NCBI RefSeq assembly: GCF_000226295.1
Contig: NC_016024.1
Span: 2,339,501 to 2,403,500 of the forward strand
DNA length: 64,000 nucleotides
Direction of reading: 5' to 3'
Source of the DNA: Chloracidobacterium thermophilum B
Lineage (GTDB): Bacteria; Acidobacteriota; Blastocatellia; Chloracidobacteriales; Chloracidobacteriaceae
The stretch's first letter is position 1; the number at the start of each line of letters is the position of its first letter. Shown here one piece after another: positions 18,564-29,634 of the stretch. Under the pieces are notes generated by a model. It had not been told where the DNA came from. It saw nothing but the letters and a program-made list of their open reading frames with translations, and did not search any database. Made by a program: the position numbers and the translations under genes.

Positions 18564-19643
18564 TTATTTTGGTGGCTCAAGCGGAAAGACACCGATGCCT
18601 TTGTCTTCCAGACTGCCCAGGTAAAGCCTTCCCCCGTATTCGACCACATTGGTGACGGGCGCAAAGGCCGTGGGGGCCGGGTCCTGAAGGTTTCGGATGA
18701 CTTCCCCCCGGTCGTTGATGCCAAGGACGAAACCGTAGTGGTCGGGCTTCGGCTGAAAGGTGCGCGGCAACCGCACCACCATTTTCCGCCAGAAGGGCTG
18801 TGGCAGCAGACGGTCAAGCACGGGGTTGCGCCGGGCAAAGAGCGCCACCCAGAACACGCCGTTCTGACCCGTTGAAACGCCGTCGGGAAAGCCCGGCAGA
18901 TTCTCGATGAGCGGCTCAACCTGGCCGCGCCGCTCGCCGGCCAGCCAGTAGCGCAGCAGCCGGTACCTGGCCGTCTCGGCCACCACCAGAAACTGCTGGT
19001 CAGGACTGATGGCGACGCCATTGGCAAAGTACAGATTGTCGAGCACGACGCGCGTCGTCTTCGTTGCCGGCTCATAGGCGAGCAGGCGTCCGTTGGGGCG
19101 GTGCTCCAGGAAGTCCAGACGGTATTCAGGCTGGCCGAACTTCCACGAAGCATCGGTGAAATAGATGGTTCCGTCAGCGGCAATGTCGAGATCGTCGGTA
19201 AACCGGAAGGGCTTGCCGCCAGCTTCCGTGCTGAGTACCGACACCGTGCCGTCGGGGGCGATGTCCAGCAGGCCGCGAAAGCAGTCCGCCACGATCAGGT
19301 GGCCGCGCTGGTCAAACTTCAGGCCCAGCGGCCGCCCACCCGTGGAAGCGAACCGTTCCGGCGTCCCTCCCTCGACCGGCAGGCGGTAGATGGTGCCATC
19401 CTTCGCGCCGGCATAGAGACGCCCATCGGGGCCGACCGCCACATCTTCCGACCCAACAATGACCTCGGCCCCAAGTCGGGCCACTCCAGCCAACGCTTGG
19501 TTGACGGCATAGACCCCTTCCAGCTTTGGAGCCGGCGGCGGCGTCCAGGCAGCGGCATCAATCCCGACCGGGTAAAAGAGCAGGTAGAGAACGCCCAGCA
19601 GCACGATGCTGGCGCAGGCGAGGATGAGATTCCCAACTTTCAC
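18564..19643 (-). CDS. Membrane-anchored SMP-30 / strictosidine-synthase-like beta-propeller
   Basis: A 359-residue protein. GTG 19643 is the likely start because AAGGAG ends 5 nt before it; the GTG two codons upstream overlaps that site. An N-terminal hydrophobic helix (about 4-22, LILACASIVLLGVLYLLFYP) anchors or exports a six-bladed propeller of the SMP-30/gluconolactonase/LRE type, with typical blade strings SEDVAVGPDGRLYAGAKDG, FTDDLDIAADGTIYFTDAS and LYFANGVAISPDQQFLVVAE. Relatives hydrolyse lactones or act on diverse esters; the substrate is not predictable. It sits 27 bp after dxr and 24 bp before DoxX. Confidence 0.82.
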   Translation of the reverse strand: MKVGNLILACASIVLLGVLYLLFYPVGIDAAAWTPPPAPKLEGVYAVNQALAGVARLGAEVIVGSEDVAVGPDGRLYAGAKDGTIYRLPVEGGTPERFASTGGRPLGLKFDQRGHLIVADCFRGLLDIAPDGTVSVLSTEAGGKPFRFTDDLDIAADGTIYFTDASWKFGQPEYRLDFLEHRPNGRLLAYEPATKTTRVVLDNLYFANGVAISPDQQFLVVAETARYRLLRYWLAGERRGQVEPLIENLPGFPDGVSTGQNGVFWVALFARRNPVLDRLLPQPFWRKMVVRLPRTFQPKPDHYGFVLGINDRGEVIRNLQDPAPTAFAPVTNVVEYGGRLYLGSLEDKGIGVFPLEPPK

Positions 19644-19670
19644 AGGCACTCCTTTTCACTTCATTCCCGG

Positions 19671-20834
<1,164 letters not shown>

Positions 20835-20888
20835 GAGCTGTTTCCAGAAACAAAAAAGTGCGCTGCCGGCGCATCCGTGCTTGACGCG

Positions 20889-20916
20889 AGTCTATCGGTT
20901 CCGAAAACGTATGCAA
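20889..20916 (-). promoter_or_regulatory. Possible promoter of the dxr operon
   Basis: On the minus strand TTGCAT (20911-20916) and TAGACT (20889-20894) are 16 bp apart, about 55 bp before the dxr start. The -35 match is weak, so this is only a candidate. Confidence 0.3.
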
Positions 20917-20991
20917 CCACAAAGCCTGAGTCTGCTTTAGCGTTGATGACCGCTTCCGGTGAACCGGTCCGGCGCGGATGGATGTTTCACT

Positions 20992-21924
20992 ATGCTGGCT
21001 TTTCTTTTTCCCGGACAGGCATCGCAGTACGTCGGCATGGGGCGCGACCTCGCCGCCGCGTTTCCCGAAGCCCGTGAAACCTTCCAGGAAGCCGATGATG
21101 CCCTGGGATTTGCCCTCAGTACCCTGTGCTTTGAAGGACCCGAAGCCGAACTCAACCTCACGGCCAACACCCAACCGGCCGTGCTGACCCACGCCGTAGC
21201 CACCTGGCGCGTCCTGCGCCGGCAGGGCTTTGCCCCCGGCATCGTAGCCGGGCATTCCCTGGGGGAATACAGCGCCCTTGTCGCGGCTGGTGTGCTCGAC
21301 TTTGCCGATGCCGTCCGGGTGGTGCGGCGACGCGGACAGTACATGCAGGAAGCCGTTGCGCCGGGGGTGGGGGCCATGGCGGCCGTTCTCAAGCTGGACG
21401 CCCAGACCGTCACGGCGCTGTGCGCCGAAGCTGAGCAGGACGGCGAGCTGTGCCGCCCGGCCAACTTCAATGCCCCGCAGCAGACGGTCATTGCCGGCCA
21501 TCGTCCGGCGGTGGAACGCGCCACCGGGCTGGTCCGGGCACGCAAGGGCCGGGCCATTGAGCTTCCCGTCAGTGCGCCGTTTCACTGCCCGCTGATGAAA
21601 CCGGCGGAAGAAAAACTGGCGCGGGATTTGGCCGAGCTGACCTTTCACCCGCCACAGTGTGCCGTGGTGGCCAACGTCAACGCCCAGCCCACGACCGAAG
21701 CTGAAACGGTGCGGGCAAACCTCATTGCGCAGGTCTGCGCGCCGGTGCAGTGGGTCGCGTCGGTTCAGACCCTCGTTGCCCAGGGGACGACGACTTTTGT
21801 CGAAGTTGGACCCAAAACAGTACTCACCGGGCTGGTACGGCAAATCGTGCCCGAAGCCGTCACTTTCCAGGTGGAGTCCCCGCAGACCCTCGAAACCTTC
21901 GTAGCCGGGATGCGCCTGCCTTGA
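20992..21924 (+). CDS. fabD: Malonyl-CoA:ACP transacylase
   Basis: Transfers malonyl from CoA to acyl carrier protein for fatty acid synthesis. From ATG 20992 it has 310 residues, starting MLAFLFPGQASQYVGMG as in most FabD proteins; the in-frame extension to 20959 adds unrelated residues. The catalytic serine is in GHSLGEYSALVAAG and the catalytic histidine in PVSAPFHCPLM. The malonyl-binding arginine is expected in VVRRRGQYMQEA. It is not next to fabH, fabG or acpP, which are its usual partners. Divergent from dxr. Confidence 0.95.
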   Translation: MLAFLFPGQASQYVGMGRDLAAAFPEARETFQEADDALGFALSTLCFEGPEAELNLTANTQPAVLTHAVATWRVLRRQGFAPGIVAGHSLGEYSALVAAGVLDFADAVRVVRRRGQYMQEAVAPGVGAMAAVLKLDAQTVTALCAEAEQDGELCRPANFNAPQQTVIAGHRPAVERATGLVRARKGRAIELPVSAPFHCPLMKPAEEKLARDLAELTFHPPQCAVVANVNAQPTTEAETVRANLIAQVCAPVQWVASVQTLVAQGTTTFVEVGPKTVLTGLVRQIVPEAVTFQVESPQTLETFVAGMRLP

Positions 21925-22054
21925 CAAAACGCCGGCTTGTGCAACAGTCAGCAGCAGCCCTGCCAGGTACTTGCCCCAAACGACCCGATGGCTTCCGTTC
22001 CGCTGTCACGATGTGCGTGTTCGTTATCACCTTGCGTTGACGGGATGACTGCTT

Positions 22055-23248
22055 ATGGACAAAAAAATCCTTGACCGCATTCTCACCATGGCCGTCAAAA
22101 GCGGCGTCTCCGACATTCACTTTCAGGCCGGGAGCGTTCCCCTGTTCCGCTACAACGGGACGTTGATGGATGTCAAATATGATGTTCTGACGCCACAGGA
22201 CACGGAACTCATCGCCCAGATTCTGCTCAAAAATGACCGTCTGCACGCCCACGATGAGTTCGTCGAAAAGGATGTGTCCTACGGCGTCGAAAATGCCGGC
22301 CGCTTCCGGGCCAATATCTTCAAGCAGCGCAACAGCTTTGCCATCGTGTTGCGCGCCATTTCCATCGAAGCCCGGACGCTTGAGCAACTGAACCTGCCGC
22401 CGACGCTGGCGCACATTGCCGACCTGGGCCGCGGCCTCGTCCTTGTGACCGGGGCTACGGGCAATGGCAAGTCCACCACCATGTCGGCCATGATCGAGCA
22501 CATCAACCGGACGCGCAAACTCCACATCATCACGATTGAGGACCCGATTGAGTTCCTCTACAAAAACGACCGCAGCATTATCACGCAGCGCGAAATCGGG
22601 CAGGACACCCGCTCGTTTCCGGAAGCCCTGCACGCGGCCCTGCGCCAGGACCCGGATGTGATTCTGGTTGGGGAAATTCGGGATGCCGTCACCTTCGACA
22701 CAGCCCTGCGCGCAGCCGAAACCGGGCATCTCGTCTTCAGCGCCATTCACACGACCGATACCCAGAAAACGATTTCCCGCGTCCTGGGCTTCTATCCGCC
22801 GGAAGAACAGGCCGTGGCGCGGGCCCGGCTGGCCGACAACCTGGCGGCCGTTATTTCGCTGCGCCTGTTGCCGATGGCGAACCAGCAGGGGCGCATTCCG
22901 GCCGTCGAAATTCTGCGCATGTCGAGCGCCGTCCAGGAATGCCTGCGCAATCCCGAAAAGCTCAACGATCTTGGGTTCGTCATTGCCCGCAGCCGTGAGT
23001 ACGGCATGATGACCTTTGACCAGCACCTTGTGGAGCTGTGCAAAGCCGGCAAGATCACGCCGGAAGTGGCCCGCGCCGCTGCGACCAACCGCCTTGAGTT
23101 TGACAAGGCGATGGCCGCTGAACGGGCAGCCGCCCCGCCGGCTTCGGAAGCTGCGCCGGCCGCGACCAGTCCGCCTCTGACAACGGGGGGGCCTGAAGCT
23201 AAATCCGGGACAGATGATGGCACTGGCAAAACCTATTCGTTTGTCTGA
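22055..23248 (+). CDS. pilT: Twitching motility ATPase PilT (pilus retraction)
   Basis: Hexameric secretion ATPase that drives type IV pilus retraction at the inner membrane. The 397 residues contain an N-terminal PAS-like region (KSGVSDIHFQAGSVPLF, the Asp-box form of SDIH), Walker A GATGNGKSTT, the Asp box (IITIEDPIEFLY), Walker B with ILVGEIRDAVTFDTALRAA, and the His box TGHLVFSAIHTTD. The C-terminus has an extra Ala/Pro-rich tail of about 45 residues beyond the usual end. Walker A has A-N where most PilT have P-S (GPTGSGKSTT). No other pil genes are in the window. Its stop overlaps the chrA start in TGATG. Confidence 0.93.
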   Translation: MDKKILDRILTMAVKSGVSDIHFQAGSVPLFRYNGTLMDVKYDVLTPQDTELIAQILLKNDRLHAHDEFVEKDVSYGVENAGRFRANIFKQRNSFAIVLRAISIEARTLEQLNLPPTLAHIADLGRGLVLVTGATGNGKSTTMSAMIEHINRTRKLHIITIEDPIEFLYKNDRSIITQREIGQDTRSFPEALHAALRQDPDVILVGEIRDAVTFDTALRAAETGHLVFSAIHTTDTQKTISRVLGFYPPEEQAVARARLADNLAAVISLRLLPMANQQGRIPAVEILRMSSAVQECLRNPEKLNDLGFVIARSREYGMMTFDQHLVELCKAGKITPEVARAAATNRLEFDKAMAAERAAAPPASEAAPAATSPPLTTGGPEAKSGTDDGTGKTYSFV

Positions 23249-24546
23249 TGACTGCCGCACCTGAAGCCGAAGCGGCCGGGCCAGACACCGGGCTGGACAT
23301 CGCGCTGGACGCCGAACCGCGCCCCACTCTGCGCCAGTTGGGTGGGGATTGTCTTTTGCTCGGCGCGACGGCCTTCGGTGGCGGAGCCATGATCAGCCTG
23401 CTTCAGGATCGGTTCACGCAGCGCCGCCGGTGGCTCCGTGACCGGGAGTTTCTCGAAGCGGCAACGCTGGCGCAGAGTCTGCCGGGTGCCATTGCCACGA
23501 ACACAGTGGCGTTCGTGGGCTACCGGCTGCACGGTCCCGTTGGCGCGCTGGTGAGCATGGCGCTCTATGCCCTGCCGTCCTTCGTGCTCATGCTCGTCTT
23601 TGCCGCGCTCTATGGGCACCTCCGGGACATTCCTTCTGCGACGGCCGTCCTGACGGGACTCAACGCCGCAGCTTCCGGGTTGGTGGCGGTGACGGCTGTG
23701 CGCCTGGGACGGCAAGCCGTTGCCATGCGCTGGCAGGGGTTGCAGGCCGCGGCCGTCTTTGGATTGGCCATATCCTTTCCGGCGCTGACGCTGTATCTCA
23801 TCCTGCTGTCGCTCCTCGGCGGGTTGCTCTGGGCAGCCTGGCAGCGTCGGATGCCTCCCGTACCTGAAGCCACAACACCTGAAACAATCGTACATGCCGG
23901 CGCATCGCTGCCACTGCGACACCACCTGCTGCTGGCCACAGGGCTGGGCCTGCTTGTGACCGGCCTGTGGCTTGGCAGCGGCTTCATCACTGAGCCATTC
24001 CTCCGGCGGCTTGTGCAGCTTGCCCTGGTCACGCTCAAGGTTGGCGGGCTGACCTTTGGCGGCGGCTTCGTCATCATTCCATTGCTGGGGCATGAAGTCG
24101 TGGATGTGCACCTCTGGCTGACACCGAAGGAAGTGTCCGACGCGGCGGCGCTGGGACTGTTGACGCCGGGGCCATTCGTCATTGCCGCCGCCTTTATCGG
24201 CTACCGGGTGGCGGGGCTGGCCGGGGCAGCCGTGACGACCCTGGGCATCTTCGGCTTGCCCCTGTGGCTCGTTGTCATGGTCGCCGGGGCCGTCGAACGC
24301 TTTCGGCAGAATGCTCTGGTACAGGGTGCGTTGCGCGGTGTGATGCCCACCGGCGTGGCGTTGCTCGCCGCAGCGGCCGTCACCATCGGAAAGGGCGCCT
24401 ATACACCTGACCTCTACACGTGGGTGCTTGCTCCCGGTCTGGGCCTGACCAGCGCCTGGCTGGCCGGACGCCACCACACCAACCCAATGTTCATCCTCTT
24501 TGGCGGCGCCTTGGTTGGTCTGGCCGGCCAGTGGCTGTTTGCCTGA
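23248..24546 (+). CDS. chrA: Chromate transporter ChrA (two CHR domains)
   Basis: A 432-residue inner membrane protein of the CHR family, whose studied members export chromate. It is the long form with two homologous halves: the N-half block GATAFGGGAMISLLQDRF and the C-half block GGLTFGGGFVIIPLLGHEVV. Each is followed by a proline-gated segment (LAQSLPGAIATN and LGLLTPGPFVIAAAF). About ten to twelve membrane helices are predicted. The start overlaps the pilT stop by one base, so it may be translationally coupled although functions seem unrelated. Physiological substrate (chromate or another oxyanion) is not proven by sequence. Confidence 0.92.
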   Translation: MTAAPEAEAAGPDTGLDIALDAEPRPTLRQLGGDCLLLGATAFGGGAMISLLQDRFTQRRRWLRDREFLEAATLAQSLPGAIATNTVAFVGYRLHGPVGALVSMALYALPSFVLMLVFAALYGHLRDIPSATAVLTGLNAAASGLVAVTAVRLGRQAVAMRWQGLQAAAVFGLAISFPALTLYLILLSLLGGLLWAAWQRRMPPVPEATTPETIVHAGASLPLRHHLLLATGLGLLVTGLWLGSGFITEPFLRRLVQLALVTLKVGGLTFGGGFVIIPLLGHEVVDVHLWLTPKEVSDAAALGLLTPGPFVIAAAFIGYRVAGLAGAAVTTLGIFGLPLWLVVMVAGAVERFRQNALVQGALRGVMPTGVALLAAAAVTIGKGAYTPDLYTWVLAPGLGLTSAWLAGRHHTNPMFILFGGALVGLAGQWLFA

Positions 24547-24667
24547 CCATTTCTGTGCAGCATCTCACGGAAACACGGTTGAAGCCCGGAACGCAGCACA
24601 GTAATCTTGTTCCGGTTACTGAAAGCATCACTTCGGGGGCTTCAACAGGCTTTCAACCAGGCCGGGC

Positions 24668-27600
24668 TTGATTCAACCAAAGGCGCTTTCGATTTTGCTG
24701 CCCTGCCGCCGCCCCTTATGCCCGCTCTGGCCTGGACCTTCCATCCTGATCATCCTTTGGTGGAGTATTGCTCCAGGGCAGGCCACAACTCCGGTGCCCC
24801 GCAATCCGACCTCGGCCGGCGCCGTCTTTGAGCCGTTCACGCAGGACCAGGGGCTTTCCAACAACGGCATCACCTGCCTGCTTCAGGACCAACGCGGCTT
24901 CCTGTGGATTGGGACGGAAGACGGACTCAATCGCTACGACGGCTACGGCTTCAAGGTCTATCGCCACCGCCCTACCGACCCCAACAGCCTGCCCGCAAAC
25001 TTCATCCGGGCGCTGGCGCAGGGCCCGGATGGGACGCTGTGGATGGCCACTGATGGGTGCGGGCTGTGCCGTTACGATGCCTGGACGGATCACTTTGTAA
25101 GCTATGCCCTCACACTTTCCCCAAAGGAACGCTATTTCAGCAGCATCGAAGTCAGCCAGGATGGGTTGGTGTGGTTGGGTGGCAATGACGGCCTCGTTTG
25201 CTTTGATCCCCAAACCAACGTCAGCGCCGTATATCCTCTCTGGCGTGACCTTCACCTGCGGTCGCCCGCCACGTATGTTTCAAGCACCCTCGAAATTGCC
25301 CCGGACCGCTTTCTGGTAGGCAGCAGTCACGGCATCCTGCTGTTTGACCGGCAGACCAGACGGTTTTCCGTCGTCCTGGCCGCGCCTCCGCGCCTGCAAA
25401 AAGGAGATATTGTACAGCTTCAGTTTTCCGGCCACATCGTCGGACGACTTCGGGATGGTCGCATCTGCGTTGGCTTCATCAACTGGGCCCTGTTTCTGCT
25501 TGATCCACAAACGCTGCGCGTCACCCAAGGATACGACCTGGAAGGACGCCCGCTCACCGGCGACAACCGGGGGCTGCCACCGCCACATGACGCCTCGCTG
25601 CACGGCAAGGCCGTGTTTCTGGATCAGTCCGGGAGTGTCTGGATTTTCAAACGCTTCTCGGCTCCCAGACGCCTGGACCTCGCCACGGGTGAGTTGACCT
25701 TCATCCAGAACACAGTCCCTTCGGGCACATTCAAAGCCCAGGAACCCATGGTGATGATGCAGGATCGCTCCGGGGTCTTCTGGTTTGGCGACCGCATCAA
25801 CGGTCTGCTGAAGTTCTCTCCGATATGCAACCGGTTTGAAACCTATCGCCACCACCCGTTTGACGACAAATCACTCGTCAACAGCTACACCCATGGCATT
25901 CTGGAAGACAGCCGCGGCCGGCTCTGGGTCTGCTCGCAGTTTGGCGGTATCAGCCGGCTGGACCGGCGCACCGGGCAGGTGGAACGCTACAACCTCCACT
26001 TCGCCTCAGCCACCAGGCGCCCAACTGAGGCGGTCTTTACCATCTGCGAAGACCGGCGCCAGGTGCTGTGGGTTGGGACGGAATACGGACTCCACATCCT
26101 GAACCCGGAACAACGCCGTCTTCAGCCAGCCCCACTGCCGCAACTGCCAATCCTCGCCACCCAGGCCCTTTATGAAGACCACCGGGGCCACCTCTGGATG
26201 GGCATGGCGGGTCGGTTGTTTGAGGTCTCACCCGATCGCAGGACCGTCACCGACCAGACGAAAGCCTTTGGTCTCGCCCCCACGCCGCCCCCGCCGGACG
26301 CCGTGGGGGATGACATACAGTGCTTCTATGAGGACCAGCGTGACCGGCATCTCTGGATTGGGGGCATTTATGGGGCAGTGCGTTATGACCCGGTACACCA
26401 AACCCACCGGACGTACCGCATTGAGCGCAAACCGGCCTACGGCGTCCCTTATGTCACAGGGTTTGCGGAAGGGATGGACGGCACGCTGTGGATGGTGACC
26501 AAGGGTGCCGGGCTGTGCCGCTTCGACCCACAGCGCGAGACATTCACCCACATCACCGAAGAACAGGGACTGCCACACAACAACTGCTATGCCATGTTGC
26601 CCGACACCGATGGGACGTTCTGGCTCAGCAGCGACGCGGGACTGTCACACGTTGATCCGCAGCACCTGACCTTTCGCACCTACACCGTGGACGACGGACT
26701 GCAAGGGCGCGAATTCAACCGCTTTTCGGCCTTTCAGAATGCCCGTGGCGAAATGTTTTTTGGCGGCACGCAGGGCCTTACGATGTTTCATCCATCCCAC
26801 GTGAAAGATGACCGGTCGCCACCGCCGGTCGTGCTCACCAAAGTCAGCATCAACGGCCAGCCACAGCCGGCCATTGAAGGGAAAAACCTCACGCTCGACG
26901 CCGACCAGAACACCCTGGAGGTGAGTTTTGCCGCCCTGGATTTCCACGTTCCCCAAAACAACCGGTATCAGTATCGGCTGGAAGGGTTTGACCGGAACTG
27001 GCGCGACGCCGGTACACGGCACGAAGCGACCTACACGAACCTTCCCGCCGGACGCTACACCCTTCACGTCAAGGCGGTGAATCACGATGGTGTGTGGAAT
27101 GCCGGGACCGTGCTGTTGCAGATGGTGATCCGCCCGCCGTGGTGGCAGACCTGGCTGGCGTACCTGTGCTTTGCTCTGGCTGGAACGCTGGTTTTGTATG
27201 GTGGCCTCCGCTGGCGGCTGCGCCAGTTGACGGCCCGGACGCAGGCGCTGGAAGCCACCGTGGCGGAGCGCACGCAGGAAGTTCTCCGCAAAAACGAGGA
27301 ACTCATTGCGCGCAACGTGGACATCGCCACCGGCAAACGCGAGATTGAAATTCAGCAGCGCAACTTTCTGGAGAGTCTGACCTACGCGCAGATCATCCAG
27401 CGGTCCACCCTGCCCTCCAGTACCGAAATCCACCGGGCACTGGGCGAGCACTTCATCGTCTGGAAACCCAAAGACATCGTGTCGGGGGACTTTTACTGGG
27501 TTCACCGGCATCATGACCGGGTGATCTTTGTGGTGGCCGACTGTACGGGCCACGGCGTGCCGGGGGCGTTTATGTCCATGATCGGCAACGACCTGCTGGG

Positions 27601-28150
27601 GAACATCGTCATCGAGCGGCAGGTACTCGACCCGGCTGAACTGCTCCAGCAGCTTCATCAGGGCGTCAGCCGCGCTCTCAAACAGCAGGACGACACCGGA
27701 CTTCCTGATGGTATGGAAGCATCAGCGTGCCGACTGGACCTGACGACGGCCACGGTGACTTTTGCCGGGGCGCGGCAATCGCTGTATGTCGTGGCCGACG
27801 GAGCGCTGGCCGAAGTCAAAGGCGACCGGCATGCAATTGGCGGCCGGCAGTCCCGGCGGCAGGCGCGGGTTTTCACCAACCACAATGTGGACCTGACGCC
27901 CAACACCATGCTGTATCTGGCTACCGATGGCTTTGCCGACCAACCCGACCCCCAAGGGCAGAAATTCAGAACCCGTCGCCTACGGGAGTTGCTGGTCAAG
28001 GTGGCTGACCTGCCGCTGCCGGAGCAGCAAAAGCGTTTGGAAATCGAGCTGGCTGCGCACATGGGCCCGGAACCACAGCGCGATGACATCACCCTCGTGG
28101 GTGTGCGCTGGGTTCCACACCACCACGCCGCGCAAAACGGTGAGGCATAG
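24668..28150 (+). CDS. Sensor with beta-propeller and Y_Y_Y domains fused to a SpoIIE-type PP2C phosphatase
   Basis: A 1160-residue protein, probably starting at TTG 24668, which gives an N-terminal hydrophobic export segment (about 20-38). Residues 55-735 are repeated two-component-regulator propeller blades (pattern LWIGTEDGLNRYDG, LWMATDGCGLCRYD, LWVCSQFGGISRLD and more), enough for two propellers. A Y_Y_Y domain follows (YRLEGFDRNWRDAG, TNLPAGRYTLHVKAVN), then a transmembrane helix (about 823-848), a coiled coil (about 850-900), and a SpoIIE/PP2C domain with KPKDIVSGDFYWV, VADCTGHGVPGAFMSMIG and YLATDGFADQ. Propeller-Y_Y_Y sensors usually end in a histidine kinase or GGDEF; here the output would dephosphorylate a Ser/Thr phosphoprotein such as an anti-sigma antagonist. 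No partner gene is adjacent. Confidence 0.9.
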   Translation: MIQPKALSILLPCRRPLCPLWPGPSILIILWWSIAPGQATTPVPRNPTSAGAVFEPFTQDQGLSNNGITCLLQDQRGFLWIGTEDGLNRYDGYGFKVYRHRPTDPNSLPANFIRALAQGPDGTLWMATDGCGLCRYDAWTDHFVSYALTLSPKERYFSSIEVSQDGLVWLGGNDGLVCFDPQTNVSAVYPLWRDLHLRSPATYVSSTLEIAPDRFLVGSSHGILLFDRQTRRFSVVLAAPPRLQKGDIVQLQFSGHIVGRLRDGRICVGFINWALFLLDPQTLRVTQGYDLEGRPLTGDNRGLPPPHDASLHGKAVFLDQSGSVWIFKRFSAPRRLDLATGELTFIQNTVPSGTFKAQEPMVMMQDRSGVFWFGDRINGLLKFSPICNRFETYRHHPFDDKSLVNSYTHGILEDSRGRLWVCSQFGGISRLDRRTGQVERYNLHFASATRRPTEAVFTICEDRRQVLWVGTEYGLHILNPEQRRLQPAPLPQLPILATQALYEDHRGHLWMGMAGRLFEVSPDRRTVTDQTKAFGLAPTPPPPDAVGDDIQCFYEDQRDRHLWIGGIYGAVRYDPVHQTHRTYRIERKPAYGVPYVTGFAEGMDGTLWMVTKGAGLCRFDPQRETFTHITEEQGLPHNNCYAMLPDTDGTFWLSSDAGLSHVDPQHLTFRTYTVDDGLQGREFNRFSAFQNARGEMFFGGTQGLTMFHPSHVKDDRSPPPVVLTKVSINGQPQPAIEGKNLTLDADQNTLEVSFAALDFHVPQNNRYQYRLEGFDRNWRDAGTRHEATYTNLPAGRYTLHVKAVNHDGVWNAGTVLLQMVIRPPWWQTWLAYLCFALAGTLVLYGGLRWRLRQLTARTQALEATVAERTQEVLRKNEELIARNVDIATGKREIEIQQRNFLESLTYAQIIQRSTLPSSTEIHRALGEHFIVWKPKDIVSGDFYWVHRHHDRVIFVVADCTGHGVPGAFMSMIGNDLLGNIVIERQVLDPAELLQQLHQGVSRALKQQDDTGLPDGMEASACRLDLTTATVTFAGARQSLYVVADGALAEVKGDRHAIGGRQSRRQARVFTNHNVDLTPNTMLYLATDGFADQPDPQGQKFRTRRLRELLVKVADLPLPEQQKRLEIELAAHMGPEPQRDDITLVGVRWVPHHHAAQNGEA

Positions 28151-28196
28151 CACTGGAAGCTGAGCGGCTGGAAGCCGGTTTCCGGGAGTTCCCGCT

Positions 28197-29579
28197 TCAC
28201 ACGCCGAGCAGCCAACGCGCGGTGAAGAAGTAAATCAGCAGTCCCGTGATGTCCACGATGGTCGTAAGCGCCGGGCTGGCGACCACGGCCGGGTCAAGCT
28301 TCAGGCGTGCGGCCGTCAGTGGCAGCAGCGCCCCAATGAGCGTTGCCGTCACCACCTGCATCGAGAGCGCCAGACTGATGACGAGCGCAATGTTGCCCAG
28401 GGAAAACCCGGGCGGAATCTCAACGCCCTGCGAAAGCCACATGATCTTGGCCCAGGCCAGAATCCCCAGCACTGCCGCCAGAAACACACTGACTTGCAGT
28501 TCCTTGAGCAACACCCGCCAAACGTCCCGGGGCGAGATTTCACGCAGCGCCAGCGCGCGCACGACCACCGTTGCCGACTGGCTGCCCGTATTGCCGCCGG
28601 TATCCGCCACCATCGGCATGTAGAGCGCCAGAATGATGACCTGCGTCAATGTGGCTTCAAACTCGTGGATGATGATGCCCGACACCAGTCCCAGCGCCCC
28701 CAGCCCGACGAGCCATCCCACCCGGTGCTGCACGTGCTTCCAGACGGATGTCCGCAGATAGCCATCCGTGCCGGTGCTTCCGGTAATGGCCATAAAGCGG
28801 CGCATGTCTTCCGTGTGCTCCTGGGTAATGATGTCAATGGCGTCGTCGTGCGTGATGATGCCGACCAGCGCCCCGTCGTCATTGACGATGGGGAGCGCAA
28901 TGAGGTCGTACTTCTGGATGATGTGGGCGGCGTCTTCCTGGTCGTCGCTGGTTTTTGCCGAGATGACATCCTCGTGCATGATGTCGCGCACGGTGGCGTC
29001 CCGGCGGGCCAGGATCAGGTCTTTGAGCGAGACGAAGCCGAGCAGCCTGCGATCGTTGTCCACCACATAGGAGTAATAAATTGTTTCCTTGTCGGGCGCG
29101 ACCTCGCGCAAACGTTCGATGGCGGCGGCTACCGTCAAATCCGGCGACAGCGTGGCGTAATCCGAAGTCATCACGGCGCCGGCCGTGCCGTCTTCATAGT
29201 TGGTCAGGCGGCGAATGTCTTCCCGTTCGGCCTCGGCCAGTGCTGGCAGGACGGCGTCGCGGGATTCCTCCGGCAGACGACGAAACAGATCGGCCCGGTC
29301 ATCAGGCGGCATATCGGAAAGCAGCCGCGCCATGTCGGCGCGGGGCAGCGTCCCGACCATGTCCACCTGCAGATTGGGTTCCAGATGGCTGAAAATCTCC
29401 GTCCGCAGGACAGGATCAATATCGCGCAGCACCTCCCACACCGCCTTGGGTTCGAGCGCCGAAAGCGCCTCGGCCGCAGCAGCCGGATGGCTTTTCTCAC
29501 ACAGATGACGCAGTGCGCCGTTGGAACCAGGCGCAACTTCCTGGCTGGTGGAAGGACGGGCGGCTGGTTGGCGTTTCAC
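28197..29579 (-). CDS. mgtE: Magnesium transporter MgtE
   Basis: Dimeric Mg2+ channel of the inner membrane. The 460 residues have the full domain order: N-terminal MgtE_N superhelix (about 20-130, repeated LPRADMARLLSDMPPDDRAD-type helices), two CBS domains (about 140-260, with VMTSDYATLSPDLTVAAA and IMHEDVISA) that sense cytosolic Mg2+, and five membrane helices, including MPMVADTGGNTGSQSATVVV, which lines the pore. GTG start at 29579 with GAGGTG about 9 nt upstream. It is convergent with the sensor-phosphatase gene; no strong terminator is seen between the two. Confidence 0.95.
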   Translation of the reverse strand: MKRQPAARPSTSQEVAPGSNGALRHLCEKSHPAAAAEALSALEPKAVWEVLRDIDPVLRTEIFSHLEPNLQVDMVGTLPRADMARLLSDMPPDDRADLFRRLPEESRDAVLPALAEAEREDIRRLTNYEDGTAGAVMTSDYATLSPDLTVAAAIERLREVAPDKETIYYSYVVDNDRRLLGFVSLKDLILARRDATVRDIMHEDVISAKTSDDQEDAAHIIQKYDLIALPIVNDDGALVGIITHDDAIDIITQEHTEDMRRFMAITGSTGTDGYLRTSVWKHVQHRVGWLVGLGALGLVSGIIIHEFEATLTQVIILALYMPMVADTGGNTGSQSATVVVRALALREISPRDVWRVLLKELQVSVFLAAVLGILAWAKIMWLSQGVEIPPGFSLGNIALVISLALSMQVVTATLIGALLPLTAARLKLDPAVVASPALTTIVDITGLLIYFFTARWLLGV

Positions 29580-29634
29580 CGGAGCACACCTCGACAGGCA
29601 GGATGGTGCGAAGCCGGTGGTCTATCCAAGGAAG

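Noticed and set aside
21860-24477. Minus-strand open frames of 466 and 414 codons
   Set aside because: Shadows of pilT and chrA, which have all family motifs on the plus strand.
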